DNA of 64,000 nucleotides from Candidatus Obscuribacterales bacterium. Lineage in GTDB: Bacteria; Cyanobacteriota; Vampirovibrionia; Obscuribacterales; Obscuribacteraceae. Numbering within the stretch: position 1 is the first letter of the stretch; each line of letters begins with the position of its first letter. The stretch spans positions 1 through 64,000 of the forward strand of contig JAIERK010000013.1 of NCBI GenBank assembly GCA_019746975.1, written 5' to 3'. A model generated the notes under the pieces. The model was not told the DNA's origin. It was given only the letters and a program-made list of their open reading frames with translations, and did not search any database. Positions 28,647 through 37,704 of the stretch are shown here, one piece after another. A program made the translations under genes and the position numbers.

Positions 28647-29255
28647 ATGTCTATTGTCTCGATCAGAACGAAAAGACGGATTGGTGCCATAACTATGGCC
28701 GTGATAATCGTGGCCGGTGCCTGGGTTCTGCAGCTCGGTGTGATCAGCCGCCTGTTCGTCACGGGTGTGCAGTGCTCACTGCCGCTCACTTTAATCATCG
28801 TCTGGGGCGTAACGTTCGGCTCGCCAATAATCGCTCCCAGCAAGGATGAGCTTAGACTGAGCACCGTCAACGCAGTCGTTTTGCGTCAGGCACTATCCGG
28901 CTCGATCTCCGGTGCGCTGCTTGGTGCCGCGTTCGCGGCGCTCTATTCGTCGGTGCTGCCTGCGTACCCTGTTGCTTATCCGCTCGTCGGTTGGATTGCC
29001 GGCTATTTTTGTTTGCGCAACTTCAATAAAGCACTTATCCTTTGCATTCCGCTGGTCCTGATTTTGACATTCCTGGCCGAAGCGATTACTGCGGTGGAGC
29101 TGCTCGCGCTAGGCAGACCGAATGTGTTCGAGAGTTTTGTCGACATGGCGATGACAGAGGCAGTACTCAATTCGCTAATCGCGCCGTTTGTGTTCCTCCC
29201 GATGAGAGGATGGTACGAATTCGCGCGATACATGAACATGATGGAGTCGAGATGA
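28647..29255 (+). CDS. mreD: MreD-like integral membrane protein
   Basis: 202 residues, about five or six hydrophobic helices. Similarity to MreD is weak, as usual in this fast-evolving family, but the position between mreC (2-base gap) and the PBP2 gene, the size and the topology all fit. The GW-GYFCLRNF region and the final helix (IAPFVFLPMRGWYEF) correspond to MreD conserved segments. Confidence 0.8.
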   Translation: MSIVSIRTKRRIGAITMAVIIVAGAWVLQLGVISRLFVTGVQCSLPLTLIIVWGVTFGSPIIAPSKDELRLSTVNAVVLRQALSGSISGALLGAAFAALYSSVLPAYPVAYPLVGWIAGYFCLRNFNKALILCIPLVLILTFLAEAITAVELLALGRPNVFESFVDMAMTEAVLNSLIAPFVFLPMRGWYEFARYMNMMESR

Positions 29256-29256
29256 G

Positions 29257-31092
29257 ATGGCTCAGTCTGTCATGCATAGAGTAAACTCCGATGAACTGGC
29301 GTTCAAGGCGATTGTGCTGGCCAGCGTCGTCCTGACTGCTTTGGGTTTGCTTGTCTTGCGATTGGGTTGGTTGCAGATTCTGCACCACCAACACTATGTC
29401 AATCAAGCCGTGGAGAACTCGACGCGAGTCACTTTTCTTCGGGCGCCGAGAGGCAGTATATACGACAGGCATGGCAATCTGCTGGCCACCAATAAGCAAT
29501 CGCTCTCCATGATTGCCGTGCCGAATCAACTCGAGCATCTTGAAGATCTCGCTACGAGAGTCTGCAAAATTCTGGCTCTGCCTTATCCCGAGGTCCTCGA
29601 TCGTCTGCTGAAAGCGAAAGCATCTGGTTCGGTATTACCGGTGGTGATCGAACACGATCTCGATATGGATATCGTCAGTCGCTTTTACGAGCAGAAGATT
29701 TTTCTAACAGGCATCGACATTCTCCCCGACATAAGCAGAACCTACCCGTATGCCGAAGCCACGGCGCACGTCCTCGGCTATTGCAGGGAAATTACATCAA
29801 ACCAGCTCAAAGATAGACCGGAGCGGAAGATGGGTGATGTCTGCGGACAGGCTGGACTGGAAAAACTATATGACGATCAACTTCGCGGTGTAGACGGCGA
29901 ACAGCGGGTTCGGGTCAACGCCTCAGGTCACGCGCTCTCTCCGGAGACCTCGAAACCTGTTATTACCAAGAAAGCCAAACCTGGTCTTCCAATCGTTATT
30001 TCGCTCGACGTCGATCTGCAACGTCACGCCTACAACATTCTTGCCGAGAAATCAGGAGCGCTTGTCGGCTGCGATCCTCGCAGTGGTGAGGTGCTGTTCC
30101 TCTGCTCTCGACCGAGTTTTGACCCCAACGTCTTTACTCGCCGAATGACAAAAGAGGATCGCAAGGTCCTCAACTCTCCGAGCCATCCTCTACATAATCG
30201 CGCGCTTTCCGGCTTTCCGCCAGGCTCAATCTGGAAGCCCGTGACCTTGCTTGCCGCCCTCGACAAGAAAGTCGTGAAACCAGATACGATGCTTCATGTC
30301 TCCGGTGGCTTGAGCCTGGGCGGCTTTACATTCCACGACTGGACGGGCAAGGCGGCGCATTACAATCTGGTGCAGTGCATGCAGTGGTCTCGTGATACCG
30401 CGTTCTACCAGATGGCTCTTGGGTTGGAGCCCGAAGACATTAAAAAGTGGGGTAATCGCTTTGGCGCTGGTCGCCCAACGGGAGTGGAGCTTCCCAATGA
30501 GCGCTCTGGTCTCGTACCGGACTCGGCCTGGAAGAGGAGGCGGCTGCATGAGCCATGGTACAAAGGCAATACGTTGCATATGTCCATCGGTCAGACCTTT
30601 TTGCAGGTCACACCGGCGCAGGCCGCGCGGATGTATGCTGGTTTTGGCATGAAAGGACGTGTACCTTTCTTGCACTTCGTAATCAAGATCGATGACCGTC
30701 AGGTGCCGGCACCGAAACCTGAATTCTGGAAGGTAAATCCGGTGCATATGAAGATTCTCTCCGACGGACTGAAAGCTGTCGTCGAAGCTGGTACGGCAGG
30801 GCGCTCGCGTATCCCGGAAGTGCCAATGTCGGGTAAGACAGGATCTGCCGAGGCGCCGCCTAAGGGCAGCAAGACTCACGGTTGGTTTGCCTGTTACGCT
30901 CCTTCGGACAAGCCTGAGCTTGCTTGCTGTGCCTTCGTCGAGCACGGCGGCCACGGTGGAACGGCCGCGGCGCCTCTAGTGAAGCAAATGGTCGAGAAAC
31001 ATTTTGGTATCAAACGAGCTGCAACGGCATTACCAGGAGAGGCGGCTGCCAAGCCGAAAGCCAAGCCAAAAACCAAGCGCAAGCCCGAGTAA
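29257..31092 (+). CDS. mrdA: Penicillin-binding protein 2 (transpeptidase of the elongasome)
   Basis: 611 residues. An N-terminal TM helix is followed by the PBP dimerisation domain (GSIYDRHGNLLATN). Transpeptidase motifs: S-x2-K as SIWK in GFPPGSIWKPVT, the second motif as SRD in QWSRDTAFYQ (an SxD form is known in PBP2), and KTG in MSGKTGSAEAPP. The C-terminus is an unusual Lys/Pro/Ala tail (KPKAKPKTKRKPE). ATG 29257 follows the mreD stop by one base. It completes the cell-shape operon. Confidence 0.95.
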   Translation: MAQSVMHRVNSDELAFKAIVLASVVLTALGLLVLRLGWLQILHHQHYVNQAVENSTRVTFLRAPRGSIYDRHGNLLATNKQSLSMIAVPNQLEHLEDLATRVCKILALPYPEVLDRLLKAKASGSVLPVVIEHDLDMDIVSRFYEQKIFLTGIDILPDISRTYPYAEATAHVLGYCREITSNQLKDRPERKMGDVCGQAGLEKLYDDQLRGVDGEQRVRVNASGHALSPETSKPVITKKAKPGLPIVISLDVDLQRHAYNILAEKSGALVGCDPRSGEVLFLCSRPSFDPNVFTRRMTKEDRKVLNSPSHPLHNRALSGFPPGSIWKPVTLLAALDKKVVKPDTMLHVSGGLSLGGFTFHDWTGKAAHYNLVQCMQWSRDTAFYQMALGLEPEDIKKWGNRFGAGRPTGVELPNERSGLVPDSAWKRRRLHEPWYKGNTLHMSIGQTFLQVTPAQAARMYAGFGMKGRVPFLHFVIKIDDRQVPAPKPEFWKVNPVHMKILSDGLKAVVEAGTAGRSRIPEVPMSGKTGSAEAPPKGSKTHGWFACYAPSDKPELACCAFVEHGGHGGTAAAPLVKQMVEKHFGIKRAATALPGEAAAKPKAKPKTKRKPE

Positions 31093-31256
31093 ATGGTGCT
31101 ATAAAAAACATTTTACCTCGAAGCTTTCACTGCAATGATGTCGTGAAACTGCTCGTCAACTTGTTGTTTTCCGTAGGCTCGTACTGTTATCAATCCGGTT
31201 GTTGGATTGTCGCATATATACTGCATAGCCCCGCGCTTGTGCACTAGCTTGAGGTG

Positions 31257-31274
31257 GCACTGCATATGGTGCAT
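31257..31274. repeat. 18-bp sequence shared with the region upstream of the pseudouridine synthase
   Basis: The 18-mer GCACTGCATATGGTGCAT occurs here and at 57300-57317, each time in a non-coding region within about 105 bases upstream of a start codon. It has partial dyad symmetry (GCAC...GTGC). It could be a regulatory site shared by the two genes. Confidence 0.4.
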
Positions 31275-31304
31275 ATCGCACCGCATATAGCATCATGGTA
31301 TCAC

Positions 31305-31334
31305 TGGACAACCCACGATTCGATAGAGGATAAT
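31305..31334 (+). promoter_or_regulatory. Sigma70-type promoter for the coiled-coil protein gene
   Basis: TGGACA and GATAAT, each one base from consensus, are separated by 18 bases. A start of transcription near 31341 would give a short leader before GGGAG and ATG 31361. This suggests the 31361 gene is transcribed separately from the mre operon. The rest of 31093-31304 has no gene. Confidence 0.6.
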
Positions 31335-31360
31335 CTTGATAGAGTTGGCGGGAGAGTAGC

Positions 31361-32329
31361 ATGAGTCAGTCACAACCACTTGGCGTGCCGGACCCTATTT
31401 CATTGGACGGTCTCGATCAGATGTTCACGGGTGAAGAGCGGCCCTCGGCAGATCAAGCTCCAGCGGAGCAAGCCGTCGAACAACAGCTCGATACTCCGCA
31501 AGAAGAGTCCACAACGCCGCAACCACCGAGCGGTGTGAAGATACACAGAGAGTTGCCGAGCGATCTGTTTACTCGCGACATCGAAAATTTCGATCCGCAA
31601 CCGGCCCAACCGGAATCATCGGGAGTCTTCAACATGGTCGATAGCGTAGGCAGCTTCGACTATTCCCAGATGCGAGCGAGCTCGAGCAGAAAGTCCAAGC
31701 CGCAGCCTGTACCGGTTGTTGGTCGTCCGCCAAAGATCAACGAAATTACATCGGTGCCGACGAGCAGCGGTCCGGACTCTTTTCAATTGCAAACGCCCTT
31801 CGTTGCTGAAGACGACCGTGTCTCTCGCTCCGATTTGGTCGGACTCTTGGAAGGCTTTGTCAAGATTCTTCGCAAAGACGGCGATCCGAGCGGCAAGTTG
31901 AACCTGGCTAAAGCTCAAAAGCTGATGATGCAAGAGGAAGTTGAAGACATCCGGGTCGAAGACAAGACTCAGGAGCTCGAAGAAATGCGCCGATTGGTCA
32001 TCGAGGCGCAAGAGACAATTATCAAACTTTTGACCGATCGAGTCGAAGATCGGGCCCGCATTGCTACCTTAGAGACGGAACTGCGACTGCTTCCGGACCT
32101 TCAAGAGCAGGCTGATCGCGCCATGGCTGTTGCATTCAAGACAGAAGAGTTCAGATCCGAGCTTCATAAAGTCAAATTCGAGCTAGAGCGTTATCGATTT
32201 GCCAGTGTCCGTGGACATGTGGAGCGAGGACCTCGATTCTGGCTTACTCGCGTACGTCGGTGGTTACTCAAGGCGCAAGGCGTCACCTTGCGTAACTACA
32301 GTGATGCCAACCGACGCATCGATAGATAA
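31361..32329 (+). CDS. Hypothetical coiled-coil protein downstream of the mre operon
   Basis: 322 residues. The first 150 are disordered, rich in Pro, Gln and Ser. Residues about 150-280 form a charged alpha-helical coiled coil (KLMMQEEVEDIRVEDKTQEL, then LETELRLLPDLQEQADRAM). The basic C-terminus (RFWLTRVRRWLLKAQG) could be an amphipathic membrane-binding helix. No family is recognised. Position after mreBCD-PBP2 suggests, but does not prove, a role at the cell envelope; it has its own promoter. Confidence 0.7.
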   Translation: MSQSQPLGVPDPISLDGLDQMFTGEERPSADQAPAEQAVEQQLDTPQEESTTPQPPSGVKIHRELPSDLFTRDIENFDPQPAQPESSGVFNMVDSVGSFDYSQMRASSSRKSKPQPVPVVGRPPKINEITSVPTSSGPDSFQLQTPFVAEDDRVSRSDLVGLLEGFVKILRKDGDPSGKLNLAKAQKLMMQEEVEDIRVEDKTQELEEMRRLVIEAQETIIKLLTDRVEDRARIATLETELRLLPDLQEQADRAMAVAFKTEEFRSELHKVKFELERYRFASVRGHVERGPRFWLTRVRRWLLKAQGVTLRNYSDANRRIDR

Positions 32330-32399
32330 TTCGCGAATAGCAGAAAATATCAAGACGTGAAATTTCTTACGCTCTACCATTTGTGTTGATGGTGGGTTT

Positions 32400-33272
32400 A
32401 TGGACTACCTCGATGGTACGAAGAAGGCAATAGCTTTCATCGAAGCGAATTTGCAAGGCGACCTTTCTCCAGAATCGGTTGCTAGCGAAATCGGTTTTTC
32501 GGAATTTCACTTTCATCGCATTTTCAAAGCGATGACCGGAGAAACAATTGCGGAGCACATTCGCAAGCGTCGCCTGGCGCTCGCCGCCAGACGATTGCTT
32601 TTGTCCGACCAACCGATTATTGAGATAGCTCTTGAAGCTCGCTTTGAGAGTCAGGAATCTTTCACTCGGGCATTCAAAAAAATGTTCGGTGGAACTCCAA
32701 ACATTTATCGCAAGTCACGTATACCGTCTCCCATCGTCGGCAAGGAGATTTTCCTCCCGGAATTACTAATACATTTGCGAAATGGAGTAAATATGGAACC
32801 GAAAATTGTAGATCGAGGAGAAGAGCTGGTCGTCGGTATGGCTGACAGCTTTCATGAAGGTGAACATAAAGAGATTGGTGAGCTCTGGCCGAAATTCATG
32901 GCGCGCGTCTCGGAAATTCATGATACCAAATCCGGTTACACCTTGGGTGTATGTGCAGCATCGCATCCGGATGTGAAGCTGCAAGACGGTGACACTTTCG
33001 TGTACATCGCCGCTATGCCGGTAAAGGATCTGGAAAATCCGCCGAAAGGGATGGTGGCAATGAAGATTCCAGCGTCCAAGTACGCTGTATTCACGCACAA
33101 GGGACCGATATCGGAGCTTCCGCATACGATACGCTACATCTGGGGAACTTGGGTTCCGCGCAACTCTGATCGGCACAAGAAAAATGCGCCCGATCTGGAG
33201 ATATATGATGAGCGCTTCAATCCAGAAACGCTGGATGGAGAATTCGATATCTACGTACCGATCAACAACTGA
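32400..33272 (+). CDS. AraC-family regulator with GyrI-like effector domain
   Basis: 290 residues. N-terminal AraC/XylS DNA-binding domain with two helix-turn-helix motifs (SPESVASEIGFSEFHFHRIF; PIIEIALEARFESQESFTRAFKK), then a GyrI-like (effector-binding) domain from about 130 to the end, with YIAAMPVKDLENPPKGMVAMKIPAS core (split at conserved Pro) and EIYDERFNPETLDGEFDIYVPI. Proteins of this layout (Rob/SoxS-like, BmrR-type effector domain) bind small hydrophobic or cationic compounds. No obvious target gene is adjacent. A 40-bp palindrome follows it. Confidence 0.9.
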   Translation: MDYLDGTKKAIAFIEANLQGDLSPESVASEIGFSEFHFHRIFKAMTGETIAEHIRKRRLALAARRLLLSDQPIIEIALEARFESQESFTRAFKKMFGGTPNIYRKSRIPSPIVGKEIFLPELLIHLRNGVNMEPKIVDRGEELVVGMADSFHEGEHKEIGELWPKFMARVSEIHDTKSGYTLGVCAASHPDVKLQDGDTFVYIAAMPVKDLENPPKGMVAMKIPASKYAVFTHKGPISELPHTIRYIWGTWVPRNSDRHKKNAPDLEIYDERFNPETLDGEFDIYVPINN

Positions 33273-33286
33273 AGCACGGCTACTTA

Positions 33287-33326
33287 GCGTGTTCTTCCAG
33301 GTAAGCGCTTACCTGGAAGAACACGC
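33287..33326. terminator. 40-bp perfect inverted repeat with no spacer
   Basis: Arms 33287-33306 and 33307-33326 are exact reverse complements, so the whole 40 bp is one perfect palindrome. It starts 14 bases after the AraC-type gene's stop. As RNA it could form a stem that ends the transcript, though no T-run follows. As DNA it could extrude a cruciform or be a symmetric protein-binding site. Confidence 0.7.
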
Positions 33327-33508
33327 ATGGTTTGCCGTAAAGGACAAAGGCAGTGGTTCTATCGCAAGCTCGGATGATTGGTAACTATCCAACTCAACTT
33401 GATATCGAAAATCGGTCGCTCGTTTTAGCAGTATTGAGGCAACAAATTACTAGATTAACGTAAGCTCTTCGAATGACGTCCAACAACTCGTTTCACCGCG
33501 TAAGGCTG

Positions 33509-33860
33509 TCAATCTGGAGTTCGTTGCGATTTTAAGTCGAATGCAAGACTTGTTCGAAACTGTGGATCGTTGATGTTGATCGGCACCTGTCCTTCTGATT
33601 GGTTAGCCGACTTTGGCGAGCTATCCTTGAATCCGGCGCCTTTAGTTTGTTCCATCAGAATATCGAGAATGATACCGTTGGGACCCAGGTAAAAGCTCTT
33701 TTGGGTGCCAGTTGACAATAGTTTCGCCCGTCCGAGTTGCATTGACCGGGCACAGGAGTGTAGCGTCTTCTGGGAAATGAGTTCGACGGGAAGTTGCATC
33801 AAAGGTCGCTTCGCACGTAGGACATATTCTCGCCTCGTTGAGGCGAAATTTTGAGACCAT
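33509..33860 (-). pseudogene. Small CxxC protein interrupted by a frameshift
   Basis: Two overlapping minus-strand frames join into one plausible protein of about 113 residues. The first (ATG at 33858-33860) gives VSKFRLNEARICPTCEATFD and LLCPVNATRTGETIVNWHPK. Its third and fourth parts run off into noise. The second frame continues SFYLGPNGIILDILMEQTKG and ends at 33509. The switch falls at an A-rich tract (CCCAAAAGAG) near 33689-33698, a typical indel site. The paired Cys (ICPTC, then LLC) suggests a partial zinc ribbon. It may be a pseudogene, a sequencing error or programmed frameshifting. Confidence 0.5.
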
Positions 33861-33934
33861 CTTTTCCCATGCTTTTATCCAGGCCTAAATGTGTCGATTC
33901 AGCATGGCAAGCCGGAGTACGTATGTCAACAGGG

Positions 33935-34067
33935 GAATGATGGAGTAAATAACGGACCAACGAGAATTAACAGCACGATTGTTCGGCTAGCAAAGCGAAT
34001 GATGGAGTTAAGAACGGACCAACGAGAATTAACAGCGCGATTGTCCTGCCGGCAAAGCGAATGATGG
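33935..34067. repeat. 62-bp tandem direct repeat, two copies plus a partial third
   Basis: Copy 1 is 33935-33996 and copy 2 is 33997-34058. They differ at roughly seven positions. A third copy begins at 34059 (first nine bases) and runs into the 3' end of the GT-C-like gene. It does not code for a repeated peptide that I can support. Between 33861 and 33934 nothing else is recognised. Confidence 0.85.
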
Positions 34068-35954
34068 CTAATTGTTCTTCGAAGAGATCGAGGCATCATC
34101 AGGTTTGATCAAAATCACTGCGGTACCATCACTATAATGTTCTTTCCATGAGTACTCTTTCTTGAGTTTCTCCAAAATAGCAAATTGGGCCGGCAGGAAG
34201 CACCAGCGAAAGTCATAGCGGTCTACGAGATCGTGCCAGCCTGGCTTCAGTGCGACGATCGTATTATAATCGGTGACAAGCGGCGCGCCGTACATGTCGA
34301 AGCGAGTATCGAAAAACACTTTTGGCTTTTCCTTCACGCTAGTAATCTCTATGGGATCGTTAAACAGGATAGGGCGCTCTCGAGCGATCATGTACCAAAT
34401 CATCATGTCTCCGTATTGAGCGTCATTCAGAACGCCGCCCTCAGGTAAGCCGTTGGCGCTCAGATACGCGATCGCTTTGTACGGAGCTTTGAAGGCGTCG
34501 CTGCTGGCTGGAATGACCGGTCTAGCTGCTTCTTTTGTAATGCAGATGAGACCGAAAATCGAGAATGCCAGCATCACTGCCTGCCAGCCCTGCATGCTAA
34601 AGATTGCATTTAGTCTATCGTTGGTACTCAGATCCTCAACTGCAGCGACGCTGTTGTTGGCGCTATTTGTGGTGCTATCTGTGGTGCCGCTAGCGCCGTC
34701 ATTGTTGGCATCATCCGTGGCCTTGGCTATGCTGGTGTCATTCGGGGCTCCACTGGATTCGATACCGTCTACGGTGCTCCGTTCGGTCGGCGCTCTTCCA
34801 GGTTCTTTCACCGCCGAAAGGTCGCCTTTGAGTAGCCATGCGAGCTCTGCGACGATGAACAAAGAGGCGAAGGGAATCAGGCGTAAACACTTGATTCCAG
34901 CGATGAATACAGCTATGGGAAGGAGTATTGAGAAAGCGCAACCAATCGGAGCATTTCCACTCGATTTCCACTTTCTCACAGATCTGAACTGGAAGAAGAG
35001 ACTGAGCGCACCAAGAATAAAGTACGGGTAGAATGTCCATTCGGTCAGGTGTTTTGGTGTTATTGCGCTGAGCTCCCGAATGAAATGATTGAGCGGTGAG
35101 AAAAACAGCTCTGGAATGTACTTCCACAAGCCAACTCCGAACGGATTGATGAAAGTGGCTCCGAGCATGACGATGAAAGCAAGCCAGGGCAGTACGAGTA
35201 TGGATTTGTGGACCTTCGGTCTGAACAAAACTTCAATTGTAAGTATGAGCGGCAATAAACTCGCGACTATCATTCCCGAGGTAAATCCCGTGTGGAAGTT
35301 GCACCACAATGCCATTAAAACTGAAAGAGGAATTAGGAGAAGCAGATCTCTCTTGTCGAACGGTTGATTACCCTCTACTTTGAACCGAATTGGGATAAAG
35401 AGGTAAAAGAGGACACTGAAGAAAAGATAGGAGAATATCTCAGGACGCGCGATAAAGTGGAAACAGGCTGCCACTACTCCTAGTATCACAAATAGTGCGG
35501 CAAGCACCATCGAGCAGCGGAGCTTTCGATAAAGCATTAGCGGACCGATGAACATGCCGCCCAAAATGACGGAGGACGCTAGAGCGAGTACGCCGTACCC
35601 GGCAGCTAACTTGTAGCACAGAAAGAAGGAGAGCTCTGTAAGCCATTGGTATGGAACAAATATGCGATTGTTCGGGACAGTGGTGTTGTTGACAAGGGCG
35701 TTGAAGTTTACTGAGCCATCTTGAGATAAGGCGTGAAAAGTATATGAGAAAGGATCGCTAGACGGAACAGAGCCGGTTGCCAAAATATGCTTGCCCATTG
35801 CCAGAAGCCAACACGTGTCAGGATCATGGAATCCGACTCCAGCTACCCAGCCACCCATAATGAAGGCAAAGAAAAACAAGGTGCCGGCGATGCAACGTGC
35901 ACCAATAGTGGTTATCCATTTTCGAACAACAAGTCGTCCGTTATTGCTTGTCAT
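34068..35954 (-). CDS. Large polytopic membrane protein, GT-C glycosyltransferase-like
   Basis: About 628 residues from ATG 35954 (GAGGG nine bases upstream on the minus strand). About 10-12 membrane helices. Its first large loop carries HDPDTCWLLAMGKHILATG followed by VPSSDPFSYTF and VPYQWLTELSFF, a pattern seen in GT-C polyisoprenyl-phosphate glycosyltransferases and related proteins, where acidic residues of the loop bind metal. A low-complexity Ser/Thr/Asn/Asp insert sits before the last helix. Likely acts in cell-surface glycan transfer; the function is inferred. The 62-bp tandem repeat abuts its stop. Confidence 0.7.
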   Translation of the reverse strand: MTSNNGRLVVRKWITTIGARCIAGTLFFFAFIMGGWVAGVGFHDPDTCWLLAMGKHILATGSVPSSDPFSYTFHALSQDGSVNFNALVNNTTVPNNRIFVPYQWLTELSFFLCYKLAAGYGVLALASSVILGGMFIGPLMLYRKLRCSMVLAALFVILGVVAACFHFIARPEIFSYLFFSVLFYLFIPIRFKVEGNQPFDKRDLLLLIPLSVLMALWCNFHTGFTSGMIVASLLPLILTIEVLFRPKVHKSILVLPWLAFIVMLGATFINPFGVGLWKYIPELFFSPLNHFIRELSAITPKHLTEWTFYPYFILGALSLFFQFRSVRKWKSSGNAPIGCAFSILLPIAVFIAGIKCLRLIPFASLFIVAELAWLLKGDLSAVKEPGRAPTERSTVDGIESSGAPNDTSIAKATDDANNDGASGTTDSTTNSANNSVAAVEDLSTNDRLNAIFSMQGWQAVMLAFSIFGLICITKEAARPVIPASSDAFKAPYKAIAYLSANGLPEGGVLNDAQYGDMMIWYMIARERPILFNDPIEITSVKEKPKVFFDTRFDMYGAPLVTDYNTIVALKPGWHDLVDRYDFRWCFLPAQFAILEKLKKEYSWKEHYSDGTAVILIKPDDASISSKNN

Positions 35955-36061
35955 AGCCAGTTTGCCCTCAACACAATCATACCCGGAGGTTCCGTAAGGC
36001 AAAACCGGCTTGAACAATTGCTAACAGACCGGTAATATATGCCGATCCTGACTGCAGACCC

Positions 36062-37516
36062 ATGATGATCTACCCATCTCTGTCGAATAAGTACAGCACT
36101 TTTCAGCCCAGCAAAGGGGCGGGGTCTTTCAATAATAAGGCGGCGATTTCTCGCACGACCTTGCTGCATCTTGCTGTCGGTGTAGCATTGCTCATCCCCA
36201 CAGCTGGCTTAGCGCAGTCAGCGGCTGAAGACAAAAATCGACCGCCGCAGCAATCCACTCTACAACCTACGCAGGCGCCTGCGGCCTCAGCTCCTTCGGC
36301 TCCGGCCCGAGATTCCTTACCGGCCACTTTTGCCGGTAAGGAATTGTTCGTCATCTACTCTGGCGGCTCAGATCAGCCGGCCTCGCAACGTGCTCAAACT
36401 CTGTCTTCTCAACTCGACAAAGTGATCTCTGATCAACATTTCGAACCTGCGCAACTGCGAATCAAATTCTTCCCAGATCACAATGCCATCGTCTACGGTG
36501 ACGCAACTCTGGTGACTGTAAGTCAGACTGATGCCAACTCGGAATCAGTCGCGATGGAGGCTTTGGCAGAAAGGCGATTGGCTACTATTCGAGCCGTTAT
36601 AGATTCTGAGAGGGCAAAACGTAATCTCAATGATGCGATAGATCAGGTTCGATTCGGTACGGTCAAATCGAATTTGCTGTATTTACTTGGCAATCCGCTC
36701 TCACTGCGCATCGGTATCAGCATTCTGGGACTCTTCATTCTGATAGTTGTTACCTACTCGGTTCGACGGTCCATTCCGATATACTTTCACGAGTCGTACA
36801 AACGCTATACAGTCTCCAAGATCGCTGAGTTCTCCTCATACTTCTTCGGACTCGTGTTTCTCTCCGTCGTTTTCAGCGACACGCTTGGCAGTCTGGCTGT
36901 AATCATTGGGGCGGCAACCGCTGGTATCGCTCTTGCACTGAAAGAGCTGATTGTCAGTATGGCAGGTTGGCTTGCCATCACATTCGGTGACACGTATCGC
37001 GTTGGCGATCGGGTTCAGATTGCTGGTATCAAGGGCGATGTCATAGACGTCGGACTGGTGCGGACCACGCTAATGGAGCTAGGCGAGTGGGTCAATGGCG
37101 ACCTGTACACGGGAAGAATTGTTCGCGTCGCCAATGGTTCCATATTTGCCGGTCCGACTTTCAACTATACCCGTGATCTCTCCTTTCTCTGGGATGAGGT
37201 GGTTGTTTCAGTTACCAACGATTCAGACGCCGAAGCTATGCGGTCTATCATTCAAAAGATAGTTGACGAGGTCGTGGGTGATTATGTGTTAGAAGCTAAA
37301 CTTGGCTGGGAGCGGCTGAAAGAGAAGTATCTTGTCGAAGATGAGAAAATCGAGCCTCTTGTAACCTTCGCGATCTTGGATAAGAGTGTTGCGTTCACTG
37401 CTCGTTATCCCGTCGATTTCCGTCAGAGGCGGATTGTGAAGGATGAGGTGTTCACCGCAATAATGAAAGAGATCCGCCAGAGCGAGGGTCGCATTAGGCT
37501 GCTCACTAAGGAATAG
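36062..37516 (+). CDS. MscS-family mechanosensitive channel with signal peptide and extra N-terminal domain
   Basis: 484 residues. A signal-like segment (TLLHLAVGVALLIPTAGLAQ) is followed by a Pro/Gln/Ala linker and a periplasmic domain. The MscS core then follows: helices near 215-235 and 255-275, the pore-lining TM3 region VIIGAATAGIALALKELIVSMAGWLAI, the beta domain (GDTYRVGDRVQIAGIKGDVIDVG) and the alpha/beta C-terminus. It opens on membrane tension to release solutes. ATG 36062 is preferred; ATG 36065 is next. A hairpin lies inside the coding linker (36312-36344). Confidence 0.9.
   Translation: MMIYPSLSNKYSTFQPSKGAGSFNNKAAISRTTLLHLAVGVALLIPTAGLAQSAAEDKNRPPQQSTLQPTQAPAASAPSAPARDSLPATFAGKELFVIYSGGSDQPASQRAQTLSSQLDKVISDQHFEPAQLRIKFFPDHNAIVYGDATLVTVSQTDANSESVAMEALAERRLATIRAVIDSERAKRNLNDAIDQVRFGTVKSNLLYLLGNPLSLRIGISILGLFILIVVTYSVRRSIPIYFHESYKRYTVSKIAEFSSYFFGLVFLSVVFSDTLGSLAVIIGAATAGIALALKELIVSMAGWLAITFGDTYRVGDRVQIAGIKGDVIDVGLVRTTLMELGEWVNGDLYTGRIVRVANGSIFAGPTFNYTRDLSFLWDEVVVSVTNDSDAEAMRSIIQKIVDEVVGDYVLEAKLGWERLKEKYLVEDEKIEPLVTFAILDKSVAFTARYPVDFRQRRIVKDEVFTAIMKEIRQSEGRIRLLTKE
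36312..36344 (+). other. Hairpin inside the mscS-like coding sequence
   Basis: Exact 13-base arms (36312-36324 and 36332-36344) close a seven-base loop within the linker codons behind the signal peptide. A stem this perfect in coding sequence is unusual and could affect translation or mRNA stability. Confidence 0.6.
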
Positions 37517-37704
37517 CGCAGACGAATCGAGAGATATTGCGGCTACTGGCGTTCGTGAAAGCCTCGCTGTGCTGTGAATTGCTAAGATTGGTGGGAAGTT
37601 TCTCTTGACAATTCGAGCAAATCAAACGTACGATACCGCCATTGTTTGAGCAGTCTTCCTCCTTGACTGCCCTGGCGTTTGGATATTGACTGAGGAGAAA
37701 TGCT

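Noticed and set aside
35789-36035. Plus-strand short frames opposite the GT-C-like gene
   Set aside because: They are mirror frames of a clear polytopic membrane protein.
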